DNA from: RPQJ01 sp963746325
Lineage (GTDB): Bacteria > Pseudomonadota > Gammaproteobacteria > Steroidobacterales > Steroidobacteraceae
Reading direction: 5' to 3'
NCBI GenBank assembly: GCA_963746325.1
Contig: CAVVBC010000005.1
Coordinates: forward strand, 620,001-684,000
Length of the DNA: 64,000 bases
Below are positions 47,184-55,516 of this stretch, piece by piece. The notes beneath the pieces are model-generated. The model was given only the letters and a program-made list of their open reading frames with translations. It made no database searches and had not been told where the DNA came from. Made by a program: the position numbers and the translations under genes. The stretch's first letter is position 1. Every line of letters starts with the position of its first letter.

Positions 47184-47289
47184 ATGTGGCTCTGGGGTGC
47201 ACTCCCCCTGCGACCCCCGCCACATGAAGCCGTCGGAACTTGCCGGGTGGTCTGGGACGCACTCCCCCTGCTCCCCCAGACCATCCCGG
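47184..47289 (+). ncRNA. Paired hairpins with repeated C-rich loops (candidate sRNA or repeat)
   Basis: Hairpin 1 (47184-47225) has arms ATGTGGC / GCCACAT. Hairpin 2 (47243-47289) has arms CCGGGTGGTCTGG / CCAGACCATCCCGG with one bulged base. Both loops contain GCACTCCCCCTGC, and the second adds CTCCCCC. Unpaired C-runs of this kind could pair with Shine-Dalgarno sequences. No terminator or clear promoter is seen, so a dispersed repeat is an equal possibility. Confidence 0.35.
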
Positions 47290-47327
47290 CGAGTTATTGC
47301 CCTGGACCCTCCGCCGAGGAAGACTGC

Positions 47328-47614
47328 CAGGGATGCTCTGCACAGGTCCACAGCGGCCGCCCCAGCTACCTTTCTATCCGGTATCCGTCGCTGGCGCGTC
47401 CGACCCGGGACCGTTCCCCGAGCTTGGAAAGGCAGACACGCGCTCTGGGAACGGTCCCGGATCGGACGCTTGCGACATGCCCGCCTGCGACGCTGCCAGA
47501 GCGCTCGATCCGGTGCCTGTCACAGAGCGCGTGTCTGCCTTTCCAAGCTCGGTGACAGGCACCGGATCGAGCGCACGCAACGCGTCACTTGCGGACCTGG
47601 GCAGAGCTTCCCTA
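47328..47614. mobile_element. Non-autonomous double-hairpin element, copy B (inverted)
   Basis: About 287 bp. It is the reverse complement of copy A over roughly 210 bp with only a few mismatches. The hairpins are 47396-47418/47447-47469 (one mismatch) and 47501-47523/47552-47574 (perfect), each with a 28-nt loop, again complementary to one another. Ends: CAGGGATGCTCTGCACAGG at left and the complement of TAGGGAAGCTCTGCCCAGG at right. Copy A carries about 75 extra bp near its far end. The right-end TAG (minus strand, 47612-47614) is the stop codon of the TauE gene. Confidence 0.8.
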
Positions 47615-48361
47615 TGGCGTGAGCAGCAACTTGCCACCCGCGACGCACAGCACGAGCGCCAGGGCGACGAGCAACCAGCGGCCGCGCAGGAACTGCAGGC
47701 CCAGCGTGGTGCCGAGCAGTCCGCCCGCCACCACCGCGGCCGCATAGAGCGGCAACTCGGCGGGCAGCGAGCCCTGGCTCCATTGGAAGCCGAGCAGTCC
47801 GGCCAGCGAGTTCACGAGGATGAACGGTGCCGCGAGGCCAGCCGCGCCGCGCGGACCGGCCCAACCGGCAAGCAACAGCAGCGGGCTCAGGAAGATGCCA
47901 CCGCCCGTGCCGGTCAGCCCCGACAGCAGGCCGATGGCCGCGCCGCTGCCGAGCGCAACGTAGCGAGGAATGGTGAGAGGCCGCTCCTGGATCGATTCCC
48001 CGCCACCGCGCGCGCGCCACAACATCACTGCAGCCGAGAAGATCAACACGCATCCCAGCATCGCGCGATAGCCAGCGACGGGTAGCTGGGTGAGCCCGCC
48101 GAGGTACGCGAACGGCACGGAGGCCAGCACGAAGGGCCACAGGTCGTGCCACCCGGTCCAGCCTGCGCGACGGAAGCGATACGTCGCCACGGCCGCGACC
48201 AGCACGTTGAGTGCGAGTGCCGTGGGTCGCATCGTTGCCGGCGCGACGCCCAGCAAGGCCATGAGCGCGAGGTAGCCGGACGCGCCGGCATGCCCGACGG
48301 TGCTGTACAGCACCGCAACCGCAAAGAACGCGATCGCCAGCATCGCCGCTGCGTCAGTCAT
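47612..48361 (-). CDS. TauE/SafE-family sulfite exporter-like permease
   Basis: 249 aa with about eight membrane helices. Repeated family motifs are seen in GHAGASGYLALMALLG near the start and GLTGTGGGIFLSPLLLLAG in the second half. It probably exports sulfite or an organosulfur anion; this is a family-level guess. The start at 48361 gives MTDAAAMLAI; the stop TAG is shared with the terminus of repeat element B. Confidence 0.88.
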   Translation of the reverse strand: MTDAAAMLAIAFFAVAVLYSTVGHAGASGYLALMALLGVAPATMRPTALALNVLVAAVATYRFRRAGWTGWHDLWPFVLASVPFAYLGGLTQLPVAGYRAMLGCVLIFSAAVMLWRARGGGESIQERPLTIPRYVALGSGAAIGLLSGLTGTGGGIFLSPLLLLAGWAGPRGAAGLAAPFILVNSLAGLLGFQWSQGSLPAELPLYAAAVVAGGLLGTTLGLQFLRGRWLLVALALVLCVAGGKLLLTP

Positions 48362-48409
48362 GGGGTCAGATTCAATGGCGGCGCCCGGGACGAGCGCACG
48401 CGGCCGCAA

Positions 48410-49039
48410 TTACGGGCTGCCCGCAGCCGCGCCCTGCCGCAGGCGGGCATGCAGCGGACTCGAGCGCGGGAAATGCGCGAGCAGGTACTCCATCTGGTCG
48501 GCCAGCACGCGCCGGCCCTTCAGGTAGATGTACTCGGCGTAGCTCGGCGTGAACGGCACGGCGATCAGTTGCAGCTTGGCCTGCTCGGGCGTGCGCCACG
48601 CCTTGAGGTTGTTGCAGCGACGGCACGCGGTGACCACGTTGTTCCAGGTGTCGAGACCGCCGCGCGAAAGCGGCGTGACGTGGTCGCGCGACAGCTGGCT
48701 GGTGGGAAAGCGCTGTGCGCAGTAGAGGCACAGGTGCGCATCGCGCCGGAACAGGGTTTCGTTGTTGAGCGGCGGGATGTAGCCCTGGTGCCGGCCGCCG
48801 GGATTGTGGCTGTGGCCGATGGTCGCGACGATCGAGTTCACGCGGACGATGGTGCGCTGACCCGTGCGCGCGCTCACGCCGCCCCGCAGCGAAAACAGGG
48901 TCTGGCCGAACGCGTAGGCGACCTGCCCCATGAAGTGCAGCCGCACCGCGTCGCGGTAGTCGATCCACTCCAGGGGCATTCCCGCCACGTCCGTGCGCAG
49001 GACTTCCTGCGTAAGTGCGTACTGCGAAAGTGCGCGCAT
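48410..49039 (-). CDS. HNH endonuclease domain protein
   Basis: 209 aa from ATG 49039 (MRALSQYALTQEVLRTDVAG). The HNH domain is at about 100-155: CLYC and CRRC zinc pairs around SRDHVTPLSRGGLDTWNNVV. The type is common as a stand-alone chromosomal gene in proteobacteria, with unknown substrate. It is divergent from pntA with 123 bp between. Confidence 0.88.
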   Translation of the reverse strand: MRALSQYALTQEVLRTDVAGMPLEWIDYRDAVRLHFMGQVAYAFGQTLFSLRGGVSARTGQRTIVRVNSIVATIGHSHNPGGRHQGYIPPLNNETLFRRDAHLCLYCAQRFPTSQLSRDHVTPLSRGGLDTWNNVVTACRRCNNLKAWRTPEQAKLQLIAVPFTPSYAEYIYLKGRRVLADQMEYLLAHFPRSSPLHARLRQGAAAGSP

Positions 49040-49162
49040 GCCGTGAAGATACGGCACTGCTGTGCAATAATCCACGGCTGTTTCGCCGCCGTGACTATTC
49101 AAAATATCCCTTTTGCGACAGCGGCTTAGCCGCGTCGATAGTTGGGGGAGGAGCGCTAGACC

Positions 49163-50758
49163 ATGTCGCTGACGATCGGAGTGCCGCGCGAGACCTTCGC
49201 CGGCGAAAAACGCGTGGCCACCGTGCCCGACGTGGTCGCCAAGCTCGTCAAGCTCGGCTTTGCCGTGCGCGTCGAATCCGGCGCCGGCGCCGGCGCCAAT
49301 TTCGACGACGAGGCGTACCGGGCTGCCGGGGCCAGCATCGCGGCCAGCGCGGCCGAACTGATGACCGACTCCGACATGGTCTTCCGCGTGCGTCCACCCA
49401 CGCTCGACGAGATCGCGCTGATGCGGCCGGGCAGCACGCTCATCGGCTTCATCTGGCCGGCGCAGAACCCGGAGCTGATGCAGGCGATGGCGGCGCGCAA
49501 CCTCACGGTGCTCGCGATCGACTCGCTGCCGCGCCAGCTCTCGCGCGCGCAGAAGATGGATGCGCTGACCTCGATGGCGAGCATCAGCGGCTATCGCGCC
49601 GTGATCGAGGCCGCCAACGCCTTCGACCGCTTCTTCAACGGCCAGATCACCGCTGCGGGCAAGGTGCCGCCGGCCAAGGTGTTCATCGCCGGCGCCGGTG
49701 TCGCCGGCCTCGCCGCCATCGGCACCGCGGCCAACTTAGGCGCCATCGTGCGCGCCAACGACACGCGCGCCGAAGTCGCCGACCAGGTGGTGTCGCTCGG
49801 CGGCGAGTTCGTCAAGGTCGACTACGAGGAAGAAGGCTCGGGCGGCGGCGGCTACGCCAAGGTCATGAGCGAAGGCTTCCAGCAGGCCCAGCGCGAGATG
49901 TATGCGCAGCAGGCGCGCGAGGTCGACATCATCATCACCACCGCGCTGATCCCGGGCAAGCCAGCGCCCAAGCTCATCACCGCTGCGATGGTGCAGAGCA
50001 TGAAGCCGGGCAGCGTGATCGTCGACATGGCGGCCGAACAGGGCGGCAACTGCGAACTGACCGTGCCCGGGCAGGCCGTGGTCCGCCACGGCGTCACCAT
50101 CGTGGGCTACACCGACCTCGCGAGCCGCCTGGCCAAGCAGTCGTCGACGCTGTACTCCACCAACCTGCTGCGCCTCACCGAAGAGCTCTGCAAGACGAAG
50201 GACGGCGTCATCAACGTCAACATGGACGACGACGCGCTGCGCGGCCTCACCGTCATCAAAGAGGGCGCGATCACCTGGCCGCCGCCACCGCCCAAGCTGC
50301 CGGCGGCTGCCGCCAAGCCCAAGGCCGCCGCTGCGGCCGCGGCCCCGGCGAAGAAGTCGGGCCACGGCCACGGTGCCGGTGAACCCGCGTCGGCCAAGAG
50401 CCTGGCGGTGCTGTTCGGCGCCGGCGCGCTGCTGTTCTGGCTGGTCGGCGCCTTCGCGCCCGCGTCGTTCCTCGCGCACTTCACCGTGTTCATCCTCGCC
50501 TGCTTCATCGGCTACATGGTGATCTGGAACGTGACGCCGGCGCTGCACACGCCGCTCATGAGCGTGACCAACGCGATCTCGAGCATCATCGCCGTCGGTG
50601 CGCTGGTGCAGGTGGCGCCGCCGCTCGGCGCCGGTACCGAGGGCCGGCCCGATGGGCTGATCCTCGGCCTTGCGGTCGTCGCGCTCACGCTCACCGCGAT
50701 CAACATGTTCGGCGGCTTTGCCGTCACGCGTCGCATGCTCGCGATGTTCCGCAAGTAA
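49163..50758 (+). CDS. pntA: NAD(P) transhydrogenase alpha subunit
   Basis: 531 aa. The NAD-binding domain I (about 1-380) opens IGVPRETFAGEKRVATVP and has FIAGAGVAGLAAIGTAANLGA. A long Ala/Pro/Lys linker (about 375-400) follows, ending in a His-Gly segment (KSGHGHGAG), then membrane helices (LFWLVGAFAPASFL onward). It uses proton flow to transfer hydride from NADH to NADP+. The fused alpha form (PntAA+PntAB) is seen. pntB is 12 bp downstream. Confidence 0.97.
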   Translation: MSLTIGVPRETFAGEKRVATVPDVVAKLVKLGFAVRVESGAGAGANFDDEAYRAAGASIAASAAELMTDSDMVFRVRPPTLDEIALMRPGSTLIGFIWPAQNPELMQAMAARNLTVLAIDSLPRQLSRAQKMDALTSMASISGYRAVIEAANAFDRFFNGQITAAGKVPPAKVFIAGAGVAGLAAIGTAANLGAIVRANDTRAEVADQVVSLGGEFVKVDYEEEGSGGGGYAKVMSEGFQQAQREMYAQQAREVDIIITTALIPGKPAPKLITAAMVQSMKPGSVIVDMAAEQGGNCELTVPGQAVVRHGVTIVGYTDLASRLAKQSSTLYSTNLLRLTEELCKTKDGVINVNMDDDALRGLTVIKEGAITWPPPPPKLPAAAAKPKAAAAAAAPAKKSGHGHGAGEPASAKSLAVLFGAGALLFWLVGAFAPASFLAHFTVFILACFIGYMVIWNVTPALHTPLMSVTNAISSIIAVGALVQVAPPLGAGTEGRPDGLILGLAVVALTLTAINMFGGFAVTRRMLAMFRK

Positions 50759-50770
50759 GGGGTCGCGCGC

Positions 50771-52189
50771 ATGTCAGCCAATATCGCAACGATGGCGTAC
50801 ATCGCCGCCATCATCCTGTTCATCCTGAGCCTGGGCGGCCTCTCGAACCCCGAGACCTCGCGCCGCGGCAACCTGTACGGCATGGCGGGCATGGCGATCG
50901 CCGTGCTGGCCACGGTGTTCGGTCCGCGCGTCACGCTGGCCGGCGTGCCTTTCATCGTCGGCGCGCTGGCGGTGGGTGGCGGCATCGGCCTGTATGCCGC
51001 CCGCAAAGTGCAGATGACGCAGATGCCCGAACTGGTGGCGCTCATGCACAGCCTGGTCGGCCTCGCGGCGTGCCTCGTCGGCTACGCCAGCTATGTCGAC
51101 ACCTCGGTGGTGTTCACCGGCGCCGAGAAGGCCATCCACGAAGTCGAGATCTACATCGGCATCCTGATCGGCGCGGTCACGTTCTCGGGCTCGGTCATCG
51201 CCTTCGGCAAGCTCAACGGCAAGATCAGCGGCAAGCCGCTGCTGCTGCCCGCCCGCCATTGGCTGAATCTCGCGGGACTGCTCGGCGTGATCTGGTTCGG
51301 CGTGGCGTTCGTCAACGCGCACGACGTGCAGTCGGGCCTGTTCCCGCTCGCGATCATGACGATCATCGCGCTGCTCTTCGGCGTGCACATGGTCATGGCG
51401 ATCGGCGGCGCGGACATGCCCGTCGTGGTCTCGATGCTGAACAGCTACTCCGGTTGGGCTGCCGCAGCCACGGGCTTCATGCTGTCGAACGATCTGCTGA
51501 TCGTCGTCGGCGCGCTGGTCGGTTCGTCGGGCGCGATCCTGTCGTACATCATGTGCAAGGCGATGAACCGCAACTTCATCAGCGTCATCGCGGGCGGCTT
51601 CGGCACGGGTGGCGGCACTGCGCCGGCAGCCGCTGCGGGTGCAGGCGCGGAGCCAGCGGGTGAAGTGACGGCGATCAACGCGGCCGAGACGGCCGAGCTG
51701 CTGCGCGACTCGAAGAACGTGATCATCGTGCCGGGCTACGGCATGGCGGTCGCGCAGGCGCAGCACACGGTGTACGAGATCACCAAGCTGCTGCGCGAGA
51801 AGGGCGTCAACGTCCGCTTCGGCATCCACCCGGTCGCGGGCCGCATGCCCGGCCACATGAACGTGCTGCTGGCCGAGGCGAAGGTGCCGTACGACATCGT
51901 CATGGAAATGGACGAGCTCAACGACGACTTCCCCGACACCGACGTCTCGATGGTCATCGGCGCGAACGACATCGTGAACCCGGCGGCCGAGGACGATCCC
52001 GGCAGCCCGATCGCCGGCATGCCGGTGCTGCAGGTATGGAAGGCGAAAACCTCGATCGTGATGAAGCGCTCGATGGCCTCGGGCTACGCCGGCGTCGACA
52101 ATCCGCTGTTCTACAAGGAGAACAACCGGATGCTGTTCGGCGACGCGAAGAAGATGCTAGACGAGGTGCTGGCGGCACTGAAGGCGTAG
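50771..52189 (+). CDS. pntB: NAD(P) transhydrogenase beta subunit
   Basis: 472 aa. The N-terminal membrane domain has about nine helices; the C-terminal NADP-binding domain III (about 300-472) has VPGYGMAVAQAQH, IHPVAGRMPGHMNVLLAEA and GANDIVNPAAEDDP. It works with PntA to make NADPH, useful for the glutathione and thioredoxin systems also coded in this window. Confidence 0.97.
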   Translation: MSANIATMAYIAAIILFILSLGGLSNPETSRRGNLYGMAGMAIAVLATVFGPRVTLAGVPFIVGALAVGGGIGLYAARKVQMTQMPELVALMHSLVGLAACLVGYASYVDTSVVFTGAEKAIHEVEIYIGILIGAVTFSGSVIAFGKLNGKISGKPLLLPARHWLNLAGLLGVIWFGVAFVNAHDVQSGLFPLAIMTIIALLFGVHMVMAIGGADMPVVVSMLNSYSGWAAAATGFMLSNDLLIVVGALVGSSGAILSYIMCKAMNRNFISVIAGGFGTGGGTAPAAAAGAGAEPAGEVTAINAAETAELLRDSKNVIIVPGYGMAVAQAQHTVYEITKLLREKGVNVRFGIHPVAGRMPGHMNVLLAEAKVPYDIVMEMDELNDDFPDTDVSMVIGANDIVNPAAEDDPGSPIAGMPVLQVWKAKTSIVMKRSMASGYAGVDNPLFYKENNRMLFGDAKKMLDEVLAALKA

Positions 52190-52332
52190 CGGCTGCGCAT
52201 CGGCGCGGGCCTTTCACCGCTCCCGCGTCAGTCCGGCGTCACGGAGACAAGTGCACAAGGCCGCAGGCTGACTCGGGGATGGGAGACAACGGCACCGAGC
52301 AAACTGGCGAGTGAGTTTCCGTCCGGGAGGCC

Positions 52333-52488
52333 ATGTTCTCCTTCCGGAAGCCCGCGGATCCAGAGCCGTACGAGGAGTCTTTCGGTGTCCCCGTTCGCTT
52401 TGACCAACCCCGGACAGGCGTCAACCTGTCGAATTCGAGCCTCGCCAGAAAACTTACTGCATCCAAACGTCGCGCAGAGCTGGCTCTA
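52333..52488 (+). pseudogene. Fragment resembling an AraC-type regulator sensor domain
   Basis: About 50 codons translate to FRKPADPEPYEESFGVPVRF and continue DQPRTGVNLSNSSLARKL. This is like the F(G)VPVRF...L motif of the effector domain of OruR/ArgR-like AraC regulators. Nothing on either side continues that domain and no AraC helix-turn-helix is present. It reads as a relic at the edge of the accessory stretch. Similarity is judged by eye only. Confidence 0.4.
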
Positions 52489-53304
52489 CGCTTTGGCCAT
52501 TTCCTGTTTGCCGACGTCCTTCAGCACCAGATACCAGAGCACGAGACCGATGACGATCTCGATGGGGGCTTGAAGGTAGTCGTGGGCCACGATGGCAACG
52601 TCCTCTGAGATCAACGTGGAGAACTGCACAAAGTCCCACAGCCAGTGAACGATCATCAGCGGAATGATGTTCTTCAGCCGCAGCATCAAGGGTGCAAACA
52701 CCATGCCCCACCGGAACGTGTAGACCAGTTGCCGGAGCATTTCGGGCAAGGACTCCCCGCCGAAATAATTCACGGAGTGCAGGAGCGCGAAACCAACGGC
52801 ACTGACAAGCATGGCCAGAGCGACACGCGTCCGGCTCGATTGTCTGCCGAGAAATGAATGCAGGAGGATGCCGCGGAAGGCAAGTTCCTCGCCGGTACCA
52901 ATCAGCAATGTCACGAAACCGAAGAAGGCAAAGGTGCGCCAGTTCGGGCTGTCGGCAGGAAAGGCCGACATGGCTCCAAGGCTCACATACCATTTGTAGG
53001 CAAGAAGGACCAGGAACGGCAGGAACCAGATCAGCTGCTTTGCGTCAAGCTTGCCAAACCCCGCATTGCGCCAGCCAAAAAAGCGCATGACGACGAAAAT
53101 GTTGACGATGTTCAGCACTATCAAGATCGGCCAGAACACATCGAACATTTCAGGCGAGCCGTAGGTGATCCCCTGAGAGGTCAGGTAGATCATGCCAACG
53201 CCCATGATGGCGATGTAGACCAGAGCTGCGATGATCCCGATCAGCGGCTTGTTTTCAGATGGTGCATTCATGTCGGCGCTCTGGCTCATTGCGGGAGAGG
53301 ACAT
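52486..53304 (-). CDS. CPBP-family intramembrane metalloprotease
   Basis: 272 aa with about eight membrane helices. Family motifs: EELAFRGILLHSFLG (EExxxR), FALLHSVNYF (FxxxH) and HWLWDF. CPBP proteases cleave within the membrane; roles range from prenyl-protein processing to bacteriocin self-immunity. Base composition is lower in GC than the core genes, suggesting transfer. A downstream ATG at about 53271 is an alternative start. Confidence 0.88.
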   Translation of the reverse strand: MSSPAMSQSADMNAPSENKPLIGIIAALVYIAIMGVGMIYLTSQGITYGSPEMFDVFWPILIVLNIVNIFVVMRFFGWRNAGFGKLDAKQLIWFLPFLVLLAYKWYVSLGAMSAFPADSPNWRTFAFFGFVTLLIGTGEELAFRGILLHSFLGRQSSRTRVALAMLVSAVGFALLHSVNYFGGESLPEMLRQLVYTFRWGMVFAPLMLRLKNIIPLMIVHWLWDFVQFSTLISEDVAIVAHDYLQAPIEIVIGLVLWYLVLKDVGKQEMAKA

Positions 53305-54009
53305 TATTGCGTGATAGAGCCGTCTTCAAAAAGGTCAATCGTTCGGTAGGGGACTAAGGAGATTGGGAATACTGTCTCGCCAGCCTGCAAGACTTGCGAA
53401 CGGTGCCGACTTCAGGTGCCACCCATTCACCTTCCGTGTTGATGGGTGACACCTAATCCCCGATTTCACGCTCACTCTGCGCGGGTGCTTTTTCGGGGGA
53501 CGCTGGAGAAATCTTCGGGAACCGGTCTTGGCGCGAGGGGCTGGAGGCGACCCTGTCCGGACCTTCAGCGAGTGCCATGCGACGTCCGTTAGTCAAATCT
53601 GGGGATGTGTGTCTGGGCGGTGAATCAGGGGGCGGTCATGCATACAGACGCCGATGACGCGAGGCACCACCGCCAACCGAAACGATGCCTTGGCGTTCGT
53701 GGAAAACGGCGCGAGTGTCAACGTCGGTTGCTTGCGCTTTCTGATTTGGTGAGAGCCGCCGGGTTGCGCGTGCGATTGGCCTCTAGCCAACGGGACGCAT
53801 TCGCCGCCGTGCTGGCCGCATCCTGCGGCAGCGCCTTGGGTTAGGAAGATTCACGGGGACCGTGAGCGTTGATTCGTCAGCCCTTTCGACTTGCTAGAGC
53901 GCTCATCCTCGACACTCCATGGCGGTCCGCCGCTGCCCCCTACGTCACGGAGAATCGGCGACTCCAGACGCGCCCTTCGCGTGTCACCGGAGCCGCCAAT
54001 CGTTGCCGC
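53305..54009. other. Gene-free accessory stretch of about 700 bp
   Basis: No reading frame here has convincing protein character. It holds a REP-like palindrome at 53414-53454 and otherwise sequence of mixed composition, possibly worn-down gene remains. Promoters for the CPBP gene would lie at its left end. Confidence 0.5.
53414..53454. repeat. REP-like palindrome
   Basis: Arms AGGTGCCACCCAT / ATGGGTGACACCT (12 of 13 paired) around a 15-base loop. GGTGNCACCC-type palindromes of this kind are typical of REP sequences mobilised by RAYT transposases elsewhere; no RAYT gene is in the window. Confidence 0.6.
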
Positions 54010-55437
54010 CTACCGCACGGCGCAGAACTTGCGCGTACAGCGCGTCGTGCACTTCGCCAGGTCATAGAGCTGGATCCTGCCGTTGCTGTCGTAGTCGCGC
54101 GGATCGGTGGGTCCGGTCGCGGACTTACCTAACGTACGCAGGATGGCTTCAAGGTCGCGGACATCGATGTCGGTATCGCGGTCCACGTCGCATTTCCGCG
54201 CTTGAGGCGACGTATCGCACGCGTCGCCGAGGCCGTCGCCGTCCGTGTCGGACTGGTTCGTATTCGCCGTACTGGGACAGTTGTCGGAGGCATTGGCCAC
54301 GCCGTCACCATCGCGGTCGGCGTCGCAGGCATTGCCGATTCCATCACTGTCGAGGTCCGCCTGGTCCGCATTTGCGGTGTTCGCGCAATTGTCGAGCGTG
54401 TTGGCCACTCCATCGCCATCGCGATCAGTGTCGCACGCGTCACCTGTTCCATCGCCATCGAGATCGCCCTGACCCGGATTCGCGGCATCGGGACAATTGT
54501 CACTCGTGTCGGGCACTCCATCGCCGTCGGAATCCAGCGGCGCGGTGCCGGCCAGATGCCCATTCACAAAGCTGAAGAAATAGTCTTTGGGCACGGCCCC
54601 GGCGTCGAGACCGCCAAGTGGATTCGGCACCTGGACCGTATCCGCCGCCACCGACGTTTCGAGCGAGAATCCCGCGACACCCTGCACAACGGCCGTGTTG
54701 TACTGGTCCGAGTCGCCACCTGGTGTATTGCGCCCATAACGCAGGCGGAGGAAGAAGTCGCCGCTCTCGCCATTCTTGTAAAGCACGAGCTGTGTGTAGA
54801 TCGGATCGGGACTGGCGTCGAGATCCACCCAAGTGACGGCGAACGCGGGCACGCGTTCAGCCGGATCGGACGGCGTCGGGTCCGAGGTGGCGCGGTAGTA
54901 GCTCGAGCCGCCGACAAAATCGCCGAAGGGGCCGCCGAGCGACTCGTCGAACAACGCAAGGTTGAACTCGCGGACGTCGCGATCAGGAATCGTCAGGTTC
55001 GAATAAAACGGGGCGATGAATGGTCGGTTCTGCACCGGACTCACGGCTGCCTGAACTCCCGCGATATCCGTCGCGGCGGCAAACTCGCCCTCCGTGATCG
55101 CTAACGGAATGCCAAAGGTGACGAAGCCGTACTTGTTGACGTAGAGCGAATCGTAAAGCAGGTCTCCGATCTTGACGGAGAAGCCGAGTTTGACCGCCCC
55201 CGTCGTGCCGTCGAGGCCGAACGGGATGCCGCACGAGTGCAGCAAGATCGATTCGTCAACTTCGCAACCGGTGGAATTGAACGCCCACGCATCACCGCTC
55301 TCGCCGTTGGCGCCGAAGTCGACCGAAATTCGCCGGGCGTGGGTTGCGGAACTGAGTAGCAGCAGCGCCAAACAGCCCAAGACGACGCTCGATACGCGAG
55401 CCACGCCGCACGGCCATCCCAATCCCTGCTTACCCAT
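54010..55437 (-). CDS. Secreted protein with thrombospondin type 3 repeats and a dockerin-like C-terminus
   Basis: 475 aa from ATG 55437. A signal peptide (about 1-34, LGCLALLLLSSATHA) is followed by a NIDO-like beta-rich domain (about 40-285; LYVNKYGFVTFGIPLA). Three thrombospondin-3 calcium repeats follow (about 290-400), with DSDGDGVPDTSDNCP, DRDGDGVANTLDNCA and DRDGDGVANASDNCP. The last 65 residues (CDVDRDTDIDVRDLEAIL, DYDSNGRIQLYDLAKC) resemble a type I dockerin with two calcium loops. It is probably a calcium-stabilised extracellular or surface protein. It is divergent from the TIR gene with 79 bp between starts. Confidence 0.85.
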   Translation of the reverse strand: MGKQGLGWPCGVARVSSVVLGCLALLLLSSATHARRISVDFGANGESGDAWAFNSTGCEVDESILLHSCGIPFGLDGTTGAVKLGFSVKIGDLLYDSLYVNKYGFVTFGIPLAITEGEFAAATDIAGVQAAVSPVQNRPFIAPFYSNLTIPDRDVREFNLALFDESLGGPFGDFVGGSSYYRATSDPTPSDPAERVPAFAVTWVDLDASPDPIYTQLVLYKNGESGDFFLRLRYGRNTPGGDSDQYNTAVVQGVAGFSLETSVAADTVQVPNPLGGLDAGAVPKDYFFSFVNGHLAGTAPLDSDGDGVPDTSDNCPDAANPGQGDLDGDGTGDACDTDRDGDGVANTLDNCANTANADQADLDSDGIGNACDADRDGDGVANASDNCPSTANTNQSDTDGDGLGDACDTSPQARKCDVDRDTDIDVRDLEAILRTLGKSATGPTDPRDYDSNGRIQLYDLAKCTTRCTRKFCAVR

Positions 55438-55516
55438 GACCCACTCCCTAGGAACACTGGTTGGGTTACGATGCTCTTGTGGGCCCGGGGCCGTCAAGGA
55501 CGATTGCAGGCCGGTC

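Noticed and set aside
53605..53844. 79-codon frame in the accessory gap
   Set aside because: No ribosome site, no recognisable domain and a composition like random sequence of the region.
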